64,000 bases of DNA from Chrysopilus asiliformis (lineage: Eukaryota > Arthropoda > Insecta > Diptera > Rhagionidae). The notes beneath the pieces were generated by a model that saw only the letters and a list, made by a program, of their open reading frames with translations, was not told the DNA's origin and did not search any database. A program made the position numbers and the translations under genes. The stretch is taken from NCBI GenBank assembly GCA_964034945.1, contig OZ035960.1, forward strand, positions 114,239,324 through 114,303,323, given 5' to 3'. Below are positions 23,225-35,804 of the stretch, in pieces. Within the stretch, counting starts at the first letter, position 1, and each line of letters starts with the position of its first letter.

Positions 23225-26200
23225 TTATTCCAGATGATCTATCAGTCTTTTCTTGGATTTACGATTTTCCTGCAATTTTGGTTTTTTGCTTTTCTGTACT
23301 TCTGTTTTGGTTTCTTCCGTTGATTTCCTCTTCTGTGCCTAAAAAATACGTTTGAAATTTCAGTATTTCAACCCACATCCTTGCACAATCTTTTTCAAAC
23401 GTCTTGGAGATGATGCGGTTTGGAAAATTAAATTCAACTTGTTTTGCCGGGTTCTTTTACATTTAAGATTGTTAAAAGTCACTTTTTGGCATGTAGGACA
23501 CGAGAAACGTTCATCATATCATCATCATACTAATATATAAAAATGAGTTGGTGTCTGTCTGTTCCTCTTTCATGCAAAAACGGCTGAACCGATTGTCTTG
23601 AAATTTGGCATGAGAGTCTGTGGTAGTTCTGGTTCCAACATAGGCATACGGAAAAGAATCGCGAGGGGTGGGGAGAGTAAGGGGAAGAGGTAAAGTGATT
23701 TCGAAACTTAGCTTTTGCGCTATGTTACTCTTTCGCGGGGAAACTACTGAACCGTTTGGCCTGAAATTTGGCATAGATGTTTGTCAGGGGTCCAGCCCCA
23801 ACATATACCCAATAAAAAGTAGCCCGAGTGGTGGGGGATTAAGTGGAGGGGGTAAAGTGATATCGAAACTTAGCTCTTCCTCTATGTTACCCTTTCGCGG
23901 GGAAACCACCGAGCCGAGCCGATTGGCCTGAAGTTTAGCTCCAACATAGACTATAAAAAAAAAAATTTGAAAAAACTTAACCCGGCAACGGCGGGTATGC
24001 AAGCTAGTATTTTGATAAACTTAACTGATTTCTTCACCACATTTTCTTTAAATCTTCGTTTTCCAAGAAAAAATGTTAATTCTATAAAATAGTACAACCC
24101 GGCAAAAGCAGACTTTTGGAAAATTTGATGTCGCATATTCGGATTCTGAAAAAAAATCCTCCCAAACTACTTTTAATTACCTTCTCTTCCAAATTCGCTG
24201 GGCTCAAAGTTGCAAAAACGAAATTCCTTGCTTTCGCTGAAACCAATGGAACCGTTCCGACAGTCTCCTCTGAATCCTTTGAACCCTTCGTCAGTCTCGC
24301 TAATCTACTTAATGTCGCTTTATCTCGTACAAGAAAAGAACCCCTAAGCAACGAATTCTGTTGTTCCTTTCGTATCAGGAATTGCGCTTCCGGTGTTTTC
24401 GTCTCAGACGTCTTATAGCTATTTTTTATTATTGTAATTTTCTTCCCTGTCGAAAGATTTTGATTTTCCGTAGTACTTTTTAAAGGTGTCTGTAAAAAAA
24501 CCATAAGAATAAACTGGGAAAGTTAAATTCGGGGCTATCCGTAAAACACGTCACGTTAATTTTTACTTTTTCGGCTCTCAACCTTCCTCTATAGTTAGGC
24601 TTTTCATGATTTTTTTTGTTGTGCAATTTAATATTGACATTACATTGACGTCGATTCGCCTCCACCCAAAAAGTGTGACGTATTTTAGGTACAGCCCCTT
24701 ATTTGAAAAAACTACATTAACAGAATTAGCAGACGTTTCAGCTAAAAGTTTATCACGTTCATGTCGCATTTTCCTCCACGATTCTTCATTTTCATCATCA
24801 CTTTCAGGTAATTTATCTTCATTGTCGGCCAGCGCATAATCCAAGCCAAAACTATTGTCGATATTCTTCCATTTGAATTGCCTTTGACGGCCAATACCGT
24901 CGGTTTCCTCATCTTCAAAAAACATCTCCTGGATTTTCTTGATATCACGAATATCATCGTCAAGAACTCTCCTCCTAAAAAGCGAATTTAACAATTTTTA
25001 TTCATTTAAATTACTATAATTGTGTTTGGGTGTGTGTGCTACGGCATCTCAAATGAATTGCATTGCCGCAATGCGCAGTTTTTAAAGACAACCAAACAAA
25101 TTTTAATGTTTTCCCATCTACAAAAGGCTCATATTTGCACAACCAAACAAATAAAATAAGAAATATCGAGAAAGTCTTTTGTAGAAGTAAAAGCGTCTAA
25201 AAATCGCTTTATGCTGCATCGTAACACACTTGGTAAGCCATAAGTCTAAGACCGTGTCTCCACTTGGGATTTTTCATCGCAGAGATTTTTGATTGACCAA
25301 TCAGAGCCCGAGTTGACGGCGATATCGCTCTGATTGGTCAATCAAAAATCTCTGCGATGAAAAATCCCAAGTGAAGACAAAGTGTAACTCTCACATGTGG
25401 ATTTTGCCCAATTCCTCCTGTAATTTCTCTTTGTCGAAATTTTCTTCATCGCCAAATTCCTTGTCATATTTGTCTAAATCTTTTTCATCTTCGTCCGCAC
25501 TGCCCCATTCCGATTCCGAAAGCTCAGCTTCGTTCTCAAAAAACTCATTTGCTTTCTCTTGGCGATCCTTTTTTGTCATTTGCACTTGGATTTCATTCTC
25601 TTCCGAATCATAATCGATGTAGGTTTCGGGAATGTCCTCCTCCTCGTTAAATTCTTGGTCTTCTTCGTCGTGTTCTTCGTCTGTAAGGTTTTTCTTGCCA
25701 TCAACTTCGTCATTTTCACCCGCCAATGAGTCATTTTCTGCAACATCAATTTCTGTGTCCTCCTTATTAGCGTCGTTGGCAAACTGCTCGTCGTCTTCGT
25801 CATCAGAATATTGCAATTTTTGTTTTTTCTTCTTTGTTTGTCGTGTGGGCGCTTCAACATCTTCCTCATCACTCGATAGGATTTTATTTATGCCGCCTGT
25901 AAACAATTCATCGCCGGCTTCCTTCACATTCAAGTCCTTAAAATTTAAACCAAAAAAGCATTTAGTGTTTACAATGCAATCGATTCTACTGCAATTACCT
26001 TTTGAGTCGCATTGCCAAAAGTACCAGAGCATAACGCCAAAAGTTCATCTTCATTGAAATTTTGTGTCATTTGGGTGAGTCGATCGAATAGCATCGATCT
26101 ATCGTCTGGCTTTAGGCAATCTCCGAGATATTCGTTCAGCTGAGTTCCAAAAAGCGTTGCGTCGCCTTTACATTCATTTCTAATACTAATTATTCTGTCT

Positions 26201-29200
26201 GAAATATCGAAATGCAAAAAATAACTGTGGAAAAAAGTCTAGTAAAATATCTCAGATGAGACAATTGTTTTATTGAGGCTCGTCCTGTCTAATATCGAAA
26301 ACCCGGTCAAAATCCCGTTAGCATTGCATTAGAAGCAGTAGAGGTTATCGCGATGAGATGAGGTAGAATTTAGTGTGCAAAAAAATTGTTTTAGTGACGA
26401 TTTATCGGATAGTGAAAACCAGATCCAAATCCCTTAAAAATTACCGAAGATAGCAGCCGAGGGGGTGAGATTGAAGCCCGAAAACACATTTGTGAGCAAA
26501 GGGAGAAGAAATCTCGGTCAGTAAGGGGAAATTACGTGCAAAGATGATAATAAATTGCAAGTGCTCATCGAGAAAACCTTTTTTTTTTAATATTTTTAAA
26601 ACTTCACGCTAATTTTCGGTGACAAAAGTCACGCTTTTTTGCAATTTTTTGTATGAAGTTTACTATCGGCGTCACACTACTACTGCAGAACCCCCCCCCC
26701 CCCCCTCGCCCACGCATCTAAAAGTATAATATATTTTATGGACAGCCCTTAGGAGGGGGTGACCGCTTCGAAAAGACGAAACGAAACTAAAGACCAAACT
26801 TAGGAACTGTGGGCGATGAAATGTTTTCTACCGTAAAAACACTTACCTAAAGTCTCATTAATATCTTCATCGTCCGAATCAGGGGCTTGAATAATTCGCC
26901 TCTTCTTCAATTTCTTTTCTTTCGCATCGAGCATATCTCCAGCGTCATCCATTTCGTCGTCTGCTTCAGTGTCGTCTGAATCACTTTCCGCTTCATCGCC
27001 TCCCTAAAATAGAATAACACAAAAAAAATTTAAAAGCCACTTAAAAACTATAACAATTTCTAACCTGTTCGTCTTCATCCAATTCTATATTCTCCGCTTC
27101 ATTTTCATCAACGAAAACCGTTTTCTTCTTTTCATCGCCAACTTCTTCCTCTTCGTCCAACAAAACCTTTTCATCTTCCGCATCTAAAATTTCATCGCTC
27201 TGTCCTTCGTCTGATAACTCCTCCTCGTCTTTTTCATAAATTTCATCATCGTCATCTTCTAAACTCTTTTTCGATTCGCTTAGACCATGTTCTTCGAGTT
27301 TCTTAAGAAATTCCTGCTTCCTTTTTGCTTTTATAACTTCTTTCAATCTTGATTTCAATTGAAGATACGCTTGCCCAGGTTTTAATTCACTTTGTTTGTT
27401 GGTGACGTCATCATTTATTGGTAAGGAGATTTTTGAAATCTCAATATTACCGTTATCGGTGGATAAAATACTGGAAAACACAAGAAATTTATTTTTTCAA
27501 CAATTCTCAAGAGGCTGACTATTCATAAAATAGGTCACACTTAGGGGGTGAAGGCACGGAGGTTTGTGGTAGTTTAAAAAGAAAAGACGGGGGGGGAGGT
27601 GGTTTGTAAAGACTAAAATTACCGTAACATATTTTATGAATAGCCACATCCCCCAAATAGTAACCGCAATTTACCTAACTTGTTTGCTCTGATTTGATTT
27701 CGGTTTTGCTGAATTTTTGAGAAATTTCTGTACGAGTCGATCGGCTGCAGATAATTTCGGTGGGAGGAGCTCACCAGTTTCTAAATCAATTAACATATTC
27801 GGATCACCCTTTAGCGATGGACTATCCGTGAGTTCAGTAAGCGGTTCAGCTAGTAATCTCTTCAGATTTTCAATATTTAATGAAGGGGTTTCCGGATTTG
27901 TAATTTTATCAAAATAGTCTTCCGTGTCGTCTTCTTTTTGTGTACTTGTTGTTGCATTTAATTCAGTGGTGGGGGGAGCGGAATTTTCTTCAAGTTGCAA
28001 ATCGTCTAACTTGGGCACTTCAGCTGAATTTTCTTTTATAAAAAGAAGTTTATTATAAATTTCAAATTACACAAGAGTTTCAATACCTTTTTCCAATAAA
28101 TTTTGTTCATTTCTCTCAATGTTTTCTGTATCTATAGACGACAAAACTGTCGTGCTATCGTTTTCCGAATTTCGAGGATCTGAAGCTTCATTATTCAATG
28201 ATTTTGAGTCGTTTTCAATCAATGGATTGTCATTGGTTTCTTCGCTTTCAGGTGCTTTTTCTACGTTGGACGAATTTTCTATAGTAACGTCTTTTGATTT
28301 TTCACTCTCGTCTTCTCCTTGGAAAAATTCTGCTGCCTCTTTTGCGCGTTCTTCCAAATAATTTCTACAAAAAGTTAATTTCTTTAATTAAAAATACCAG
28401 TAGTTACGCCCACCACAGATAATAGCGCAGGAAGGGATCACAAGGAATGGATTGGATGCGGATTTTTTTGCAAAGGAACAAAATCCTGTGAGAATTGCTT
28501 TGTCCAATGGTAAAAATTTGATGAAAATCCTTCAGGAGCTGTCCATAAAATAAAAATAGTTCCTTGAGGGACAGGCAGGAAGAAAAAAGGCGAAAATTTG
28601 CTCACAAAACCTGTAAACTAGCAAATATTCTTATTTGAACCATAATAGAGATTTTTTTTAAATAAAACTTACTTCTTATTAAATTTTTTACCACCCTAAT
28701 ATTTACAAAGGACTGCTATTGTAAAGTGGACTCAGGAAATTCCATTTTTAATTAATTTCAAATGAGATAACTTACGCATATACAGCTAATTCTTCAGAAT
28801 TCATCTTTAAGGAATGCGGTTGCGAATTGTGGAACACCTCAGATGGTTTTTTCATCGTTTTTCTACCCAAAAATTCTTTCAGCGTGTGTTGTTTCGGTTT
28901 GTGATAAGGAATACTGAAATCATATTAAACTATAGACCTTAATTGGGATTAAAAAGTACCACGATTTACCTTAAAACAGTTTCCCTAGCCATTCTTTGCG
29001 TTTCACTTTTAATGGACTTCATTTGCTCCATTGCTGCTTTTGCAGACATCTAAAAAAATATCAAAATTTAGATAACAAAAAACTTGTAGTACGGAAATTT
29101 CTTACCCGCTGTTGTTTTTCATTTTTACTACTTGCGAGATTTTCCTGAGTTGCTTCCGGAGATTCGTGGCCCTCCTCGTCGTCTGTGCCTTCAGCTTGAC

Positions 29201-29531
29201 TTCTGTTTTCATCACTGTCCGAGTCTTCTGAATCGACAAGTTGTCGAAGTTTCGCTTGGATATTATCCATAGCTTCTGCGATTTGCTCGTCACCTACATT
29301 TCCTACATTGACTTCGTCTACGTTTTCGGGAGAATTTTCAGGAGTTTTCTCCCGTTCGATTGCCACATTTCCGGTATCAGGAGTTTCAGTGTCCGAATCA
29401 TCACTATCAAAAATAAGAGGTTTCTTCGGGTTTTTGCGCATAGAAATCACTTCCTCCAATTCTGGTTCACTGTCTGTGTCAGATTCCATCGTTAATTTCC
29501 AATCATCTTCGGTTTCCATGTGATCTTCCAT
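23225..29531 (-). CDS. CLSPN: Claspin (checkpoint mediator)
   Basis: Twelve exons keep one frame: 29531-29106, 29049-28970, 28913-28776, 28364-28087, 28032-27675, 27470-27065, 27003-26847, 26198-25999, 25936-25395, 24974-24716, 24489-24181, 23338-23225. They give about 1088 residues. Family blocks are SETQRMARETVLSIPYHKP near residue 155, LLALCSGTF, the KIHM/RRRVLDDDIRDIK junction followed by RQFKWKNIDN, and ARNFVFATLSP near the end. Long acidic, low-complexity D/E stretches fill the middle, as in other claspins. Claspin travels with the replication fork and presents Chk1 to ATR. Introns have collected a Helitron (23525-24007) and several MITEs. It converges with POLE2, whose stop is about 100 bp away. 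Confidence 0.94.
23525..24007 (+). mobile_element. Non-autonomous Helitron B, in last Claspin intron
   Basis: The 5' end is TCATACTAATATATAAAA. The 3' end is a hairpin CCCGGCAACGGCGGG then ATGCAAGCTAG. The neighbours are A (23524) and T (24008). The element contains two tandem partial repeats of the 'gttactctttcgcggggaaac' segment. It lies in the last intron of Claspin, antisense to the gene. Confidence 0.82.
24531..24699. mobile_element. MITE with GGGGCTRTCC ends, Claspin intron
   Basis: GGGCTATCCGTAAAACACGTC at the left is complementary to GACGTATTTTAGGTACAGCCC at the right. This end sequence recurs as solo fragments at about 1157, 26735, 28537, 48833 and 55185. Confidence 0.6.
25072..25206. 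mobile_element. MITE of the CCAAACAAATTT family, Claspin intron
   Basis: Ends GCGCAGTTTTTAAAGACA and complement bracket a body with CCATCTACAAAAGGCTCAT. Relatives lie at 49609-49760 and 61298-61470, with the same pairing of ACAAAAGG with CCTTTTGT. Confidence 0.55.
25255..25378. mobile_element. Perfectly folding short MITE, Claspin intron
   Basis: A 124-bp palindrome. GTCTCCACTTGGGATTTTTC... pairs with its complement ending CCCAAGTGAAGAC over about 50 bp per arm, leaving a loop of roughly 20 bp. It sits only 16 bp from an exon border at 25395. Confidence 0.7.
26688..26705. repeat. Poly(C) tract in Claspin intron
   Basis: An uninterrupted run of C of about 16-17 bases (plus strand). It is G-rich on the sense strand of Claspin and therefore in the pre-mRNA. 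Confidence 0.8.
27511..27650. mobile_element. Short MITE in Claspin intron
   Basis: GGCTGACTATTCATAAAATAG at the left pairs with CATATTTTATGAATAGCCAC at the right. The inside holds G-runs (GGGGGGG at about 27586). Confidence 0.5.
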
Positions 29532-29743
29532 TTTAAAAACACTGTAAACTTTTAATATTTTTCTCGCACTGTCAAACAAATGGCGCCAAGAAATTCGTGC
29601 AAAAAAAACCTGGAATAATTCGACTGGAAAACAAACGTCAGATGAATGTCATCATTTCGATTTCGTGGAATTGCTGGAAATTTTTAAAAACACAGAAAGA
29701 AACGGCTGTGTGAAGGCAGCACGAATAACAAATTAAAGGTTTA

Positions 29744-30148
29744 AGCCTAGTACGCAGTTCGAGTAAAATGAAATTTTAACGCGGTCTCCAAATTGGCACA
29801 TTAAAACCGAAGTAAAAACTGTTTGTGGAGAAATCAAATATTCTTCCATTTTTTTAAATTAAAAAACCACACTCGTTAAGAAAACTGGAAACAGAACCTC
29901 TATTAATTTCATCTGTCAAATTTTTACCTCGAATTTAATGTACCGAACAGTTAAAATGCTGGTAAAATCAAGTGGAGACTTTCTACGCCATCTAGTGTAG
30001 TTAAGTGTAGGCAACATTGCAACATGAGTTTTTCACATCATTTTACCAGCGAACTGCGTACCGCTTGGTAAAATTTCTGAGGTTAAATTTAAGCGCAGTG
30101 TTAAATTTGTATGGAAAATTCCATTTTACTCGAACTGCGTACTAGGCT
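29744..30148. mobile_element. PIF/Harbinger-like MITE, copy 1 (left border of palindrome)
   Basis: Terminal inverted repeats AGCCTAGTACGCAGTTCGAG and complement are flanked by TTA on both sides (29741-29743 and 30149-30151). That 3-bp duplication fits PIF/Harbinger. An inverted copy lies at 34808-35202. Confidence 0.72.
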
Positions 30149-30206
30149 TTAACAAAAAATAACAAAAATTAAGTACAACTTTTTTATTATTTCATATTTC
30201 AGATGA

Positions 30207-30294
30207 GTTCCTTTTTTAGCCACGGCGCCACGTCCTACGTACGCGGAAAAGTTCCTTTTTTAGCCACGGCGCCACGTCCTACGTACGCGGAAAA
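30207..30294. repeat. Two tandem copies of a 44-bp GC-rich unit
   Basis: The unit contains TAGCCACGGCGCCACGTCC and CTACGTACGCGG and is repeated exactly. Part of it (TAGCCACGGCGCC) recurs inverted near 32590-32605. Confidence 0.85.
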
Positions 30295-30319
30295 GTTCAA
30301 GCAGAAATTTTTGAAACTA

Positions 30320-33300
30320 TTTTTGTTTTAGTTTAAAAAAGGTTTTACTACAAATAAAATTCACTCTATATCAACAGTTTATCATTTTTATTAATTATTA
30401 TTTATATACTGGTAGAAAAACATTCAAGAAAAAGTGAAATAACTTTTTTTTGGGGCAATTTTTCAAAAATCTGAGAAATACCACCAAACTCCCATTTCTC
30501 CCCTTCCGAAAACCGCTTTCAGACCGAAAAAATTCACTTCCGGTGAGGAGTTATGCCACGCAAAGGGGGTACATGTACAAAAAAAAATATCATCAAATTC
30601 AAAAATAGTTCCCATGCTGCCATTATGAATGTGACTTTTGAAATTCCCCTCTTGACAACTAAAGAAATTCCCGCCAAAATGAAAATTAATTAAATTTGCA
30701 ATTTTCCAAACTTTGGGTGGAGGAAAATGCTTCGTTTTTATGCGTATCTATTTTACAGGTATTTTCCCGGAAAACAGGTAACAGATCTGTGAAGAAAACA
30801 GCCTGGGAACGACAATAATCATGGAAAATCTGACGGTGGCCACAGAAGGGGAAATTAATTTTTTAATTTTCCTGTTTTCTTCCCATTTAATGGATAAAAT
30901 TACATATAAATTGGTATTTTCAAAGCGAATTTGCATTTTCAGATCAAATCCCACAATTTGAAATAAAAATCTTTCGAAAAACTATAAAAACTTTTTGAAT
31001 GAAATCAAGTTTACATTCAAAGTTCATTTGCTTGTTTTCCCATGTGAAAATTTCTTCGTTTTTTTTAACAATATTTTTTGATTTTCCGAACGACTTTAGC
31101 TAGAGATCTGAAATTTTGCACAAACGTAAGTAACGTAAAGAGAAAGAATTGGTAAAAAAATGGGGAAAATCGGATAACTCCTTCCCCCCTTCCCGCTGAA
31201 AATTGAAGTTTTTGGTGATTTTCTCGAAAACGGTTCATTTTATCAAAAAAGTTTCAAAAAGAAAAGTGTTTAAAATACAATTTTACATAATTCGGCCATA
31301 TGCCAAAATTCAGTCTGACCACTCTTTCCCCCCTTTTTAAAATTTTCAAGTGGTTTTCTGCCACTATGTGTTAGTTTTCGGTTCTTAACATGAAAACAGT
31401 TTCAAATACCACCTTCATGTCTTTAAAGAAATTGTAGAAAATTGTATTTGACGTCTAACAGTAAAAAATTTCATTAAAATAAGTGACCAGAAAAAGAGTT
31501 TTTTTGAATTTACCGAATCTTTTCCTCGTCGTAAAAAATTTTGTGAGAAATTTTTTTCTCACAATACTTTATTTGAAAATTTCAGACAATTTCCTTACAT
31601 TTTGCTGTAAAGAATGTGCATCTACGATAAACAAGTCAAAAGATATGAATTTTTGAAAAAAAAAGATTTCAGGCAAATCTGAAATGGAAAAAATCTTCGA
31701 AGAAAATCGAAAATCTTTGAGCGACATAAAATACCATAAATCTAGTTCGGGCGATTTTATGATATATTAGTGAATTATATAGAATTACCTTATAAACACT
31801 TTTCTGTTTGTAACTTTTTTCATAAAACGAACCATTTTCAAGAAAATCGCTAAAAACCTCAATTTTTGCCGGGAAGGGGGGAAGAAGTTATCCGATTTTT
31901 CCCATTTTTTTACCAATTCTTTTTCTTAACGATACTTGCATTTGTGCAAAATTTCAGATCTCTAGCTAAAGTCGTTCGGAAAATCAAAAAATATTGCTAG
32001 AAAAATGAAGAAATTTTCACAGGAGAAAACAAGCAAATGGACATCGAATGTAAACTTGATTTCATTCAATAAATTTTTATGGTTTTTTGAAAGATTTTTA
32101 ATTGAAATTATGGGATTTGATCTGAAAATGCAAATTCGCTTTGAAAATGCCAATTTCTATGTAATTTTATACATTAAATGGGAAGAAAACAGGAAAATTA
32201 AAAAATTAATTTCCCCTTCTATGGCCACCGTCAGATTTTCCCTGATTTTTGTCGTTCCCAGGCTGTTTTCTTCACAGATCTGTTACCTGTTTTCCGGGAA
32301 AATACCTGCAAAATATATACGCATAAAAACGAAGCATTTTCCTCCACTCAATGATTGGAAAATTGAAAATTTTATTAATTTTCATTTTGGCGGGAAATTT
32401 TTTAGCTGTCGAGAGGGGAATTTCTTATGTCACCAGGCTGAAAGTCTAAAAATTCTCCATTAGTACAATTTGATGGATAACAGCGCCATCTATTGAGTTA
32501 ATTTATTTTTTATTTTCTAATTCCGGGCTTTGAACCGAATCTTAGTTAAACTCGATCCAAAATTTTCGTTTAATTTCTCGTTTCGCCGGTGGCGCCGTGG
32601 CTAAAATTGGGACTTTTCCGCGTAATTTTATTTTTTTGGCGTTTTTTTTTTATTTTGACATTTGAGGAAATTTAATTATGGCGTTTTGTGAATATTTTAT
32701 TTCAGGTTCATTTTAGAGGACAACATCTTTGACCAAACTTGTAGTAAATTAACAGGGCTACAAAACCTTCATGGAAGATTTTTCCGTCAAACTAGCCGTC
32801 TAGGAAATATTCGCGGGAAAAGTGATTTTTTTTTCTTTTTCATATAAACCTCTATTTCCTGTGGATTTCTTGATTTTCAAGAGGAAATTTTTGTGATTCT
32901 CCAAGCGAATAAAATTAAAGATGCGAAATATTGCACAAATGCATATTTCGTAGAGCAAAAATTTGCAAAACTCTCTCCTTATACGCAGTTTTAAATTTCA
33001 GTTTCCCGTGATTTTTTCGAAAACGACACGTCAAATCAAAAAATTTGCACAGAAAAAAGTGTTTAGAATACAATTTTACACAATTTCTCCATATATCATA
33101 AATTCCACCGACTCATATTTATAGTCATTTATGGCGTTCAAAGATTTTCCCATTTCAGATTTGCTGGAAACGATATTTCTTTCAAAGTTCATATCTTTTG
33201 ACCTGTTTCTCGTAGAAGTACACTACTTACAGCAAAAAAGAAGTGAATTAGCTGAAGTTTTCAAAAAAAGTATCACGAGAAAAAAATTTCTCACAAAATT

Positions 33301-34540
33301 TTTCACGGCGAGGAAAAGGTTCGGTAAATTCAAAAAAAAACACTTTTTCTGGTCACTTATTTTAATGAAATTTTTTACTGTTAGATGTCAAATACAATTT
33401 TCTATAATTTCTTTAAAGACATAAAGGTGGTATTTCAAACTGTTTTCATGTTATGAACCGAAAACTAACACATAGTGGCAGAAAACCACTTGAAAATTTT
33501 AAAAAGGGGGGGGAAGAGTGGTCAGATTGAATTTTGGCATATGGCCGAATTATGTAAAATTGTATTTTAAACACTTTTCTTTTTGAAACTTTTTTGATAA
33601 AATGAACCGTTTTCGAGAAAATCGCCAAAAACTTCAATTTTCTGCGGGAAGGGGGGAAGGAGTTATCCGATTTTGCACATTTTTTTACCAATTCTTTTTC
33701 TTAACGATACTTGGATTTGTGCAAAATTTCAAATCTCTAGCTAAAGTCGTTCGGAAAATCAAAAAATATTGTTAAAAAAATCGAAGAAATTTCCACAGGG
33801 AAAAACAAGCAAATGGACATCGAATGTAAAATTGATTTCATTCAATAAATTTTTATGGTTTTTTGAAAGATTTTTATTTCAAATTGTGGGATTTGATCTG
33901 AAAATGCAAATTCGCTTTGAAAATGCCAATTTCTATGTAATTTGATCCATTAAATGGGAAGAAAACAGGAAAATTAAAAAATTAATTTCCCCTTCTGTGG
34001 CCACCGTCAGATTTTCCATGATTATTGTCGTTCCCAGGCTGTTTTCTTCACAGATCTGTTACCTGTTTTCCGGGAAAATACCTCCAAAATAGATACGCAT
34101 AAAAACGAAACATTTTCCTCTACTCAAAGTTTGGAAAATTACAAATTTAATTAATTTTCATTTTGGCGGGAATTTCTTTAGTTGTCAAGAGGGGAATTTC
34201 AATTGTCCCATTCATAATGGCAGCATGGGAACTATATTTGAAAATTATGATAATTTTTTTGTACATGTACCCTTTTGCGTGGCATAACTCCTCACCGGAA
34301 GTGAATTTTTTCGGTCTGAAAGCGGTTTCTGAAAGGGGAGGAATGGGAGTTTGGTGGTATTTCTCAGATTTTTGAAAAATTGCCCCAAAAAAAAGTTATT
34401 TCACTTTTTCTTGAATGTATGCACTTTTTCTGAATGTTTTTCTACCAGTATATAAAAAAGAATTAATAAAAATCATAAACTGTTGATATAGAGTGAATTT
34501 TATTTGTAGTAAAACCTTTTTTAAACTAAAACAAAAAAAC
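30320..34540. repeat. Large inverted repeat with internal extra copy
   Basis: The left arm (about 30320-31880) is the reverse complement of the right arm (about 32990-34540). For example, ATATACTGGTAGAAAAAC at about 30405 pairs with its complement at 34435, and the TTTCCCGGAAAACAGGTAAC block occurs at about 30765 and, inverted, at 34065. A third partial copy, in the right-arm orientation, lies at about 31790-32460. Arms differ by scattered substitutions and small indels, so the repeat is not brand new. No protein-coding region is evident. A foldback transposon or a duplicated non-autonomous element is likely. Confidence 0.8.
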
Positions 34541-34807
34541 GTAAAAAAAACCTCCTACGTAAACAATTAATTAAATACTGCTACAACACATAAAACGGAT
34601 TGGATAGACAAATTTTACTGCAATTTAAGATTAACTGTAAAAATTGTCAAAGTTATTATAAAAACTTCGATAAAAACTTTTTGAAAAATTATCAACAAGA
34701 ATCCTAATTTTTTAAAGTGAAAATAGAATTAAACACATTGTACTTTAATGTAGAATTTATTTAACTTTAGTGAATTAAAGTCCATTCTTTTTTTTAATAA
34801 ATTTATA

Positions 34808-35202
34808 AGCCTAGTACGCAGTTCGAGTAAAATGGAATTTTCCATACAAATTTAACACTGCGCTTAAATTTAACCTCAGAAATTTTACCAAGCGGTACGC
34901 AGTTCGCTGGTAAAATGATGTGAAAAACTCATGTTGCAATGTTGCCTCACTAGTTGGCGTAGAAAGTCTCCACTTGATTTTACCAGCATTTTAACTGTTC
35001 GGTACATTAAATTCGAGGTAAAAATTTGACAGATGAAAATAATAGAGGTTCTGTTTCCAGTTTTCTTAACGAGTGTGGTTTTTTAATTGTGTGTGCTCGG
35101 CTGTCAATGTTTTTTCTCCACAAACAGTTTTTACTTCGGTTTTAATGTGCCAATTTGGAGACCGCGTTAAAATTTCATTTTACTCGAACTGCGTACTAGG
35201 CT
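34808..35202. mobile_element. PIF/Harbinger-like MITE, copy 2 (right border, inverted)
   Basis: The same terminal repeats as 29744-30148. The interior is reversed: the GGAGACCGCGTTAAAATTTC side is on the right here. The flanking triplets are ATA and TTA, so the duplication is imperfect or one border is altered. Confidence 0.7.
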
Positions 35203-35339
35203 TTAACCTAAATTTATCTGACAAAAAGTATCACGAAACTTTTTTGTGAGAATATTTGACAAATAAAATTTGATCGTTTAAATGTGGCTTAGCGGTGTGC
35301 GGCAACACTTTTCTAACCTAAATATTGAATGGATTAGAA

Positions 35340-35764
35340 ATGGATTCTCAAATTCGAAATGTGAGTGGAAAAATCTAATTAAAACGGAAAAATATCTAAT
35401 AATACTTTACAGTTTAAGGATTTTCTGCAACTGTACAACAAGATAACAGAACTTTGCTTCAACAAATGCGTTGACAACTTCTACAATCGTGGTTTAGCCA
35501 TAGAAGAGGTGATTTGGTGGAAGTATTTTGTGTTTTAGGTGTTTAAAATCTTTTTTTCAGAGTACTTGCGTGGACAAATGTGTTCAGAAGTTTACAAATG
35601 TAAACCAGAGAATAATGAATGTTTACGTCGAAGTACAATCTGCTATCAATACAAAACGAATGGCCGAACTGGAAGCTCAAGCCACCGAGAAAGCCAAATT
35701 GGAGTCCACAGCTGTGTCAACAACCAACGAGAACAAGAGTCTTGAGGTCGACAGTTCAAGTTAA
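35340..35764 (+). CDS. TIMM10B: Small Tim protein, TIMM10B/Tim9b type
   Basis: Exons 35340-35360, 35413-35508 and 35561-35764 give 106 residues (human 103). The twin CX3C motifs CFNKC and CVDKC are present, with YNRGLAIEE between them and the tail FTNVNQRIMNVYVEVQ. These proteins are part of the TIM22 chaperone complex on the mitochondrial inner membrane and help insert carrier proteins. The spacing and the NRGL block favour the 10B branch over Tim9 or Tim10. The stop codon is 40 bp from the PSTK start on the same strand. Confidence 0.87.
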
Positions 35765-35804
35765 TTTTAGGATGTAATAAGCCAGTAGTATTAAGTAATA
35801 AAAA

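Noticed and set aside
32005..34375. Frames of 70-152 codons inside the large inverted repeat
   Set aside because: AT-rich low-complexity products. The three arm copies do not conserve the same frames.
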